A stretch of DNA of 64,000 nt from Changchengzhania lutea (lineage in GTDB: Bacteria > Bacteroidota > Bacteroidia > Flavobacteriales > Flavobacteriaceae), in the NCBI RefSeq assembly GCF_006974145.1, contig NZ_CP039456.1:3286499-3350498 (forward strand), in the 5' to 3' direction. The notes beneath the pieces were generated by a model. It made no database searches and was not told the DNA's origin. It saw only the letters and a list, made by a program, of their open reading frames with translations. Below are positions 62,613-64,000 of this stretch, piece after piece; within the stretch, counting starts at the first letter, position 1, and every line of letters starts with the position of its first letter. The translations under genes and the position numbers were made by a program.

Positions 62613-62782
62613 AAATCTTAAACAAATAGAGTTCCTGCGTTTCCAGGACCCAACATACTACCAAAACTTGCGATTGTCTTTGTTAATACCTCAGAATATA
62701 AACTAAAAAGGGTTACCCACTTCTCTTGAGTCTTTCAGCGACAATAATAACTTGTAGTACGACTTGAACTATATTATAAATA

Positions 62783-62834
62783 TTGGACAGAATGAATGTA
62801 TTAAATTTTATATCAATACATTCATTCTGTCCAA
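62783..62834. terminator. Perfect 19-bp inverted repeat between convergent genes
   Basis: TTGGACAGAATGAATGTAT (62783-62801) is exactly inverted at 62816-62834, with a 14-nt loop. It lies between the + strand ATPase gene and the minus-strand GerW-like gene. It may end transcription from both sides, although no T-run is attached; it might also be a mobile palindrome. Confidence 0.55.
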
Positions 62835-62866
62835 ACTGTTGAAAATTTTGTTTAAAACGAATAAGT

Positions 62867-63241
62867 TTAAGCACTCATTTCGCTCTTAGATCTTTTTTCA
62901 ACAAATTTTTCAATTAGATCTGGTACTTTTTCAAAAGCAGCAGAAAGGCCATGTGCTTTGCCAGTTTCAATAAAGGAAATCTCTTGATCTTTAGTTACCA
63001 AAAAGCCTATTGGCTCAATGCCAACACCAGCACCAGCGCCAGCGCCCTGACCTTTTCTAGCTTTTGCTTTGGTTTCAACACCTTCGCCACCACCAGAGCC
63101 AAATCCCATGCCCACTTTAATTACTGGGACACATTTAAATAGTCCTAATTCAAATGGTTCACCAACGACGGTTTCGGTTTTAGTTTCAGACTTTATAAAG
63201 TCTGTAACTTTTTCTAATAATTCTTCAGAATGTAAGTCCAT
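62867..63241 (-). CDS. GerW (YtfJ)-family protein
   Basis: 124 residues. Helix SEELLEKVTDFIKSE, then VVGEPFELG, CVPVIKVGMGFGSGGGEG, a Gly/Ala stretch (GAGAGAGVG), then IEPIGFLV and a C-terminal helix. The pattern is that of GerW/YtfJ proteins, known from endospore formers but distributed widely. Role outside sporulation is unknown. It is 11 nt downstream of the DUF2953-like gene, the same pairing as ytfI-ytfJ in Bacillus. Confidence 0.88.
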   Translation of the reverse strand: MDLHSEELLEKVTDFIKSETKTETVVGEPFELGLFKCVPVIKVGMGFGSGGGEGVETKAKARKGQGAGAGAGVGIEPIGFLVTKDQEISFIETGKAHGLSAAFEKVPDLIEKFVEKRSKSEMSA

Positions 63242-63252
63242 AATGTAATTTT

Positions 63253-63753
63253 TTAAAAGTTAATAAATGATTTGATTATATAAATTGGTCTGTTTTTAAT
63301 AAGCAAAACCAATTGATTCTGTCCTTGAAAATTGATATGATATTTTCCTCCGTTATAATTTAATAGAGCAAATACAGGGTATAGTTTAGCATTCAAAATT
63401 AAATCTCCAGTATCAATATTGATAAAAAAATCTTTGACTTTAAATGTTTTTAACATTTTTAAAACCCTAATAAATGGTAAGTGTCTTTTGTTTTTATCTA
63501 CGTCGTTTTTTTTAGATTTTCCTCGTTTACTTAAACGCTTTTTTTTTAATGGGTATATGTAAAATTTCATCAACAAAACGTTTAATTTAATCCTGAATAC
63601 TTCTGTGTCGTGTCCTTCTAAATTTGCCTTAACTATACCTTGTAATTGTATGTAGTATTGTTTAGATACAGTGTCTATACATATAATAACGGGCACCAAT
63701 AGCAAGGCAATTATGAGCAGTAAACAGATTACTATGACTATAGAAAGAGTCAT
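63253..63753 (-). CDS. DUF2953-like (YtfI-type) membrane protein
   Basis: 166 residues. An N-terminal membrane helix (IVIVICLLLIIALLLVPVIIC), a beta-strand region (YYIQLQGIVKANLEG; IKLNVLLMKFYIYPL), a Lys-rich linker (KKKRLSKRGKSKKN) and a C-terminal domain ending KSFINF. This order fits DUF2953, found next to GerW in Firmicutes. The sequence similarity is weak; context is the main support. Confidence 0.55.
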   Translation of the reverse strand: MTLSIVIVICLLLIIALLLVPVIICIDTVSKQYYIQLQGIVKANLEGHDTEVFRIKLNVLLMKFYIYPLKKKRLSKRGKSKKNDVDKNKRHLPFIRVLKMLKTFKVKDFFINIDTGDLILNAKLYPVFALLNYNGGKYHINFQGQNQLVLLIKNRPIYIIKSFINF

Positions 63754-63898
63754 GATTAAATTTTAGTTTAAAGTAAACATTGGCGCGTATATAAAACAAT
63801 GATATATATCAATTTAAAGTAATATTTCTGATAGTTTTCCTTGTTGTTTTCGTATTAAATCAGAAAGCTCTTCTCATAAAAAAGTCTTTAATCTAAAT

Positions 63899-64000
63899 TT
63901 AAAGATAAATGTCCTTGAGGGTTATTGAAATGATAATGGCTATGGCATTGTAGCCATTGACATAGCTTCCTATAACAGCATCGCAATCAGCCTTTAATGT
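63899..64000 (-). CDS. C-terminal end of an unidentified gene (cut by window edge)
   Basis: The minus-strand frame is open from the window edge to a stop at 63899-63901: 33 residues containing KADCDAVIGSYVNGYNAIA and a Lys/Ile-rich end. No family recognised. The same-strand orientation as the GerW operon makes a real gene plausible, but the piece is too short to judge. Confidence 0.3.
   Translation of the reverse strand, partial: TLKADCDAVIGSYVNGYNAIAIIISITLKDIYL

Overview
The window is AT-rich and almost entirely coding on the + strand. It looks like chromosomal DNA of a member of the Bacteroidota, most likely Flavobacteriia. The grounds are a SusC/SusD pair with an ECF sigma/FecR pair, Bacteroidota-type -7 boxes (TAnnTTTG), families largely confined to this phylum (HYC_CC_PP, DUF6660, DUF3347, an RND pump fused to TolC, GDCCVxC), and starts without clear Shine-Dalgarno sequences. 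No rRNA, tRNA, CRISPR array or complete insertion sequence was seen. The dominant theme is metal and metalloid resistance; the region is accessory in character and carries many decayed genes.

Layout. (1) 1-2.4 kb: 3' part of a membrane-anchored spermidine-synthase-like protein, then a gene-poor stretch with a TonB-receptor tail remnant. (2) 3.1-17.5 kb: copper/silver efflux and periplasmic detoxification: HYC_CC_PP protein, CusA-type pump, TolC-like channel, CusB-type adaptor with metal-binding and DUF3347 domains, a dead PII-like gene, a CCxxC lipoprotein, a multicopper oxidase fused to a putative beta-barrel, a Met-rich lipoprotein, DUF302, three free-standing DUF3347 proteins and a CxxCH haem-binding protein. 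(3) 17.8-29.2 kb: copper handling in the cytoplasm (Cys-rich four-helix copper-storage protein, CopZ-like chaperone, Cu-type P-ATPase, K+-channel-like protein, DUF305, DUF2911, YceI-like) with two regulators that fuse an HMA metal-binding domain to an AraC helix-turn-helix, a third AraC regulator, and a methyltransferase present as one intact and one decayed copy. (4) 29.4-32.5 kb: DinB protein, then a SigZ-type sigma factor, a 46-residue basic Cys peptide and an ArsM arsenite methyltransferase; the last two have near-identical, identically spaced promoters. Remnant transposase DNA follows.

(5) 32.5-48.6 kb: a nutrient-uptake locus: ECF sigma, FecR anti-sigma, SusC with an N-terminal STN domain, SusD, a PLP enzyme, two amidohydrolase-fold proteins, an AGCS sodium:amino-acid symporter and an M14 carboxypeptidase. 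The set suggests capture and breakdown of a peptide-like or amino-acid-derived substrate. (6) 48.7-62.6 kb: second metal block: transposase and NHL-repeat remnants, CopA-type Cu+ ATPase and HMA protein, a nonsense-mutated MtfA-like peptidase, a DUF6660 / RND-TolC fusion / adaptor / Fur-family operon, MerT-MerP fusion, GDCCVxC protein and a Zn/Cd-type ATPase. (7) 62.9-64 kb, minus strand: a GerW(YtfJ)-like protein, a DUF2953-like membrane protein and the tail of an unknown gene.

The observations most worth following up are: the duplicated SigZ-type promoter in front of a small peptide and arsM; the HMA-AraC fusion regulators; an identical 28-bp block with 21-bp-spaced half-sites in front of an AraC gene and of copA; a repeated 16-bp motif at three metal-gene promoters, associated with the Fur gene and a Fur-gene remnant; a family of 100-160 bp palindromes sharing an apical core; short palindromes inserted in frame in two metal-resistance proteins; and the multicopper-oxidase/beta-barrel and RND/TolC fusions.
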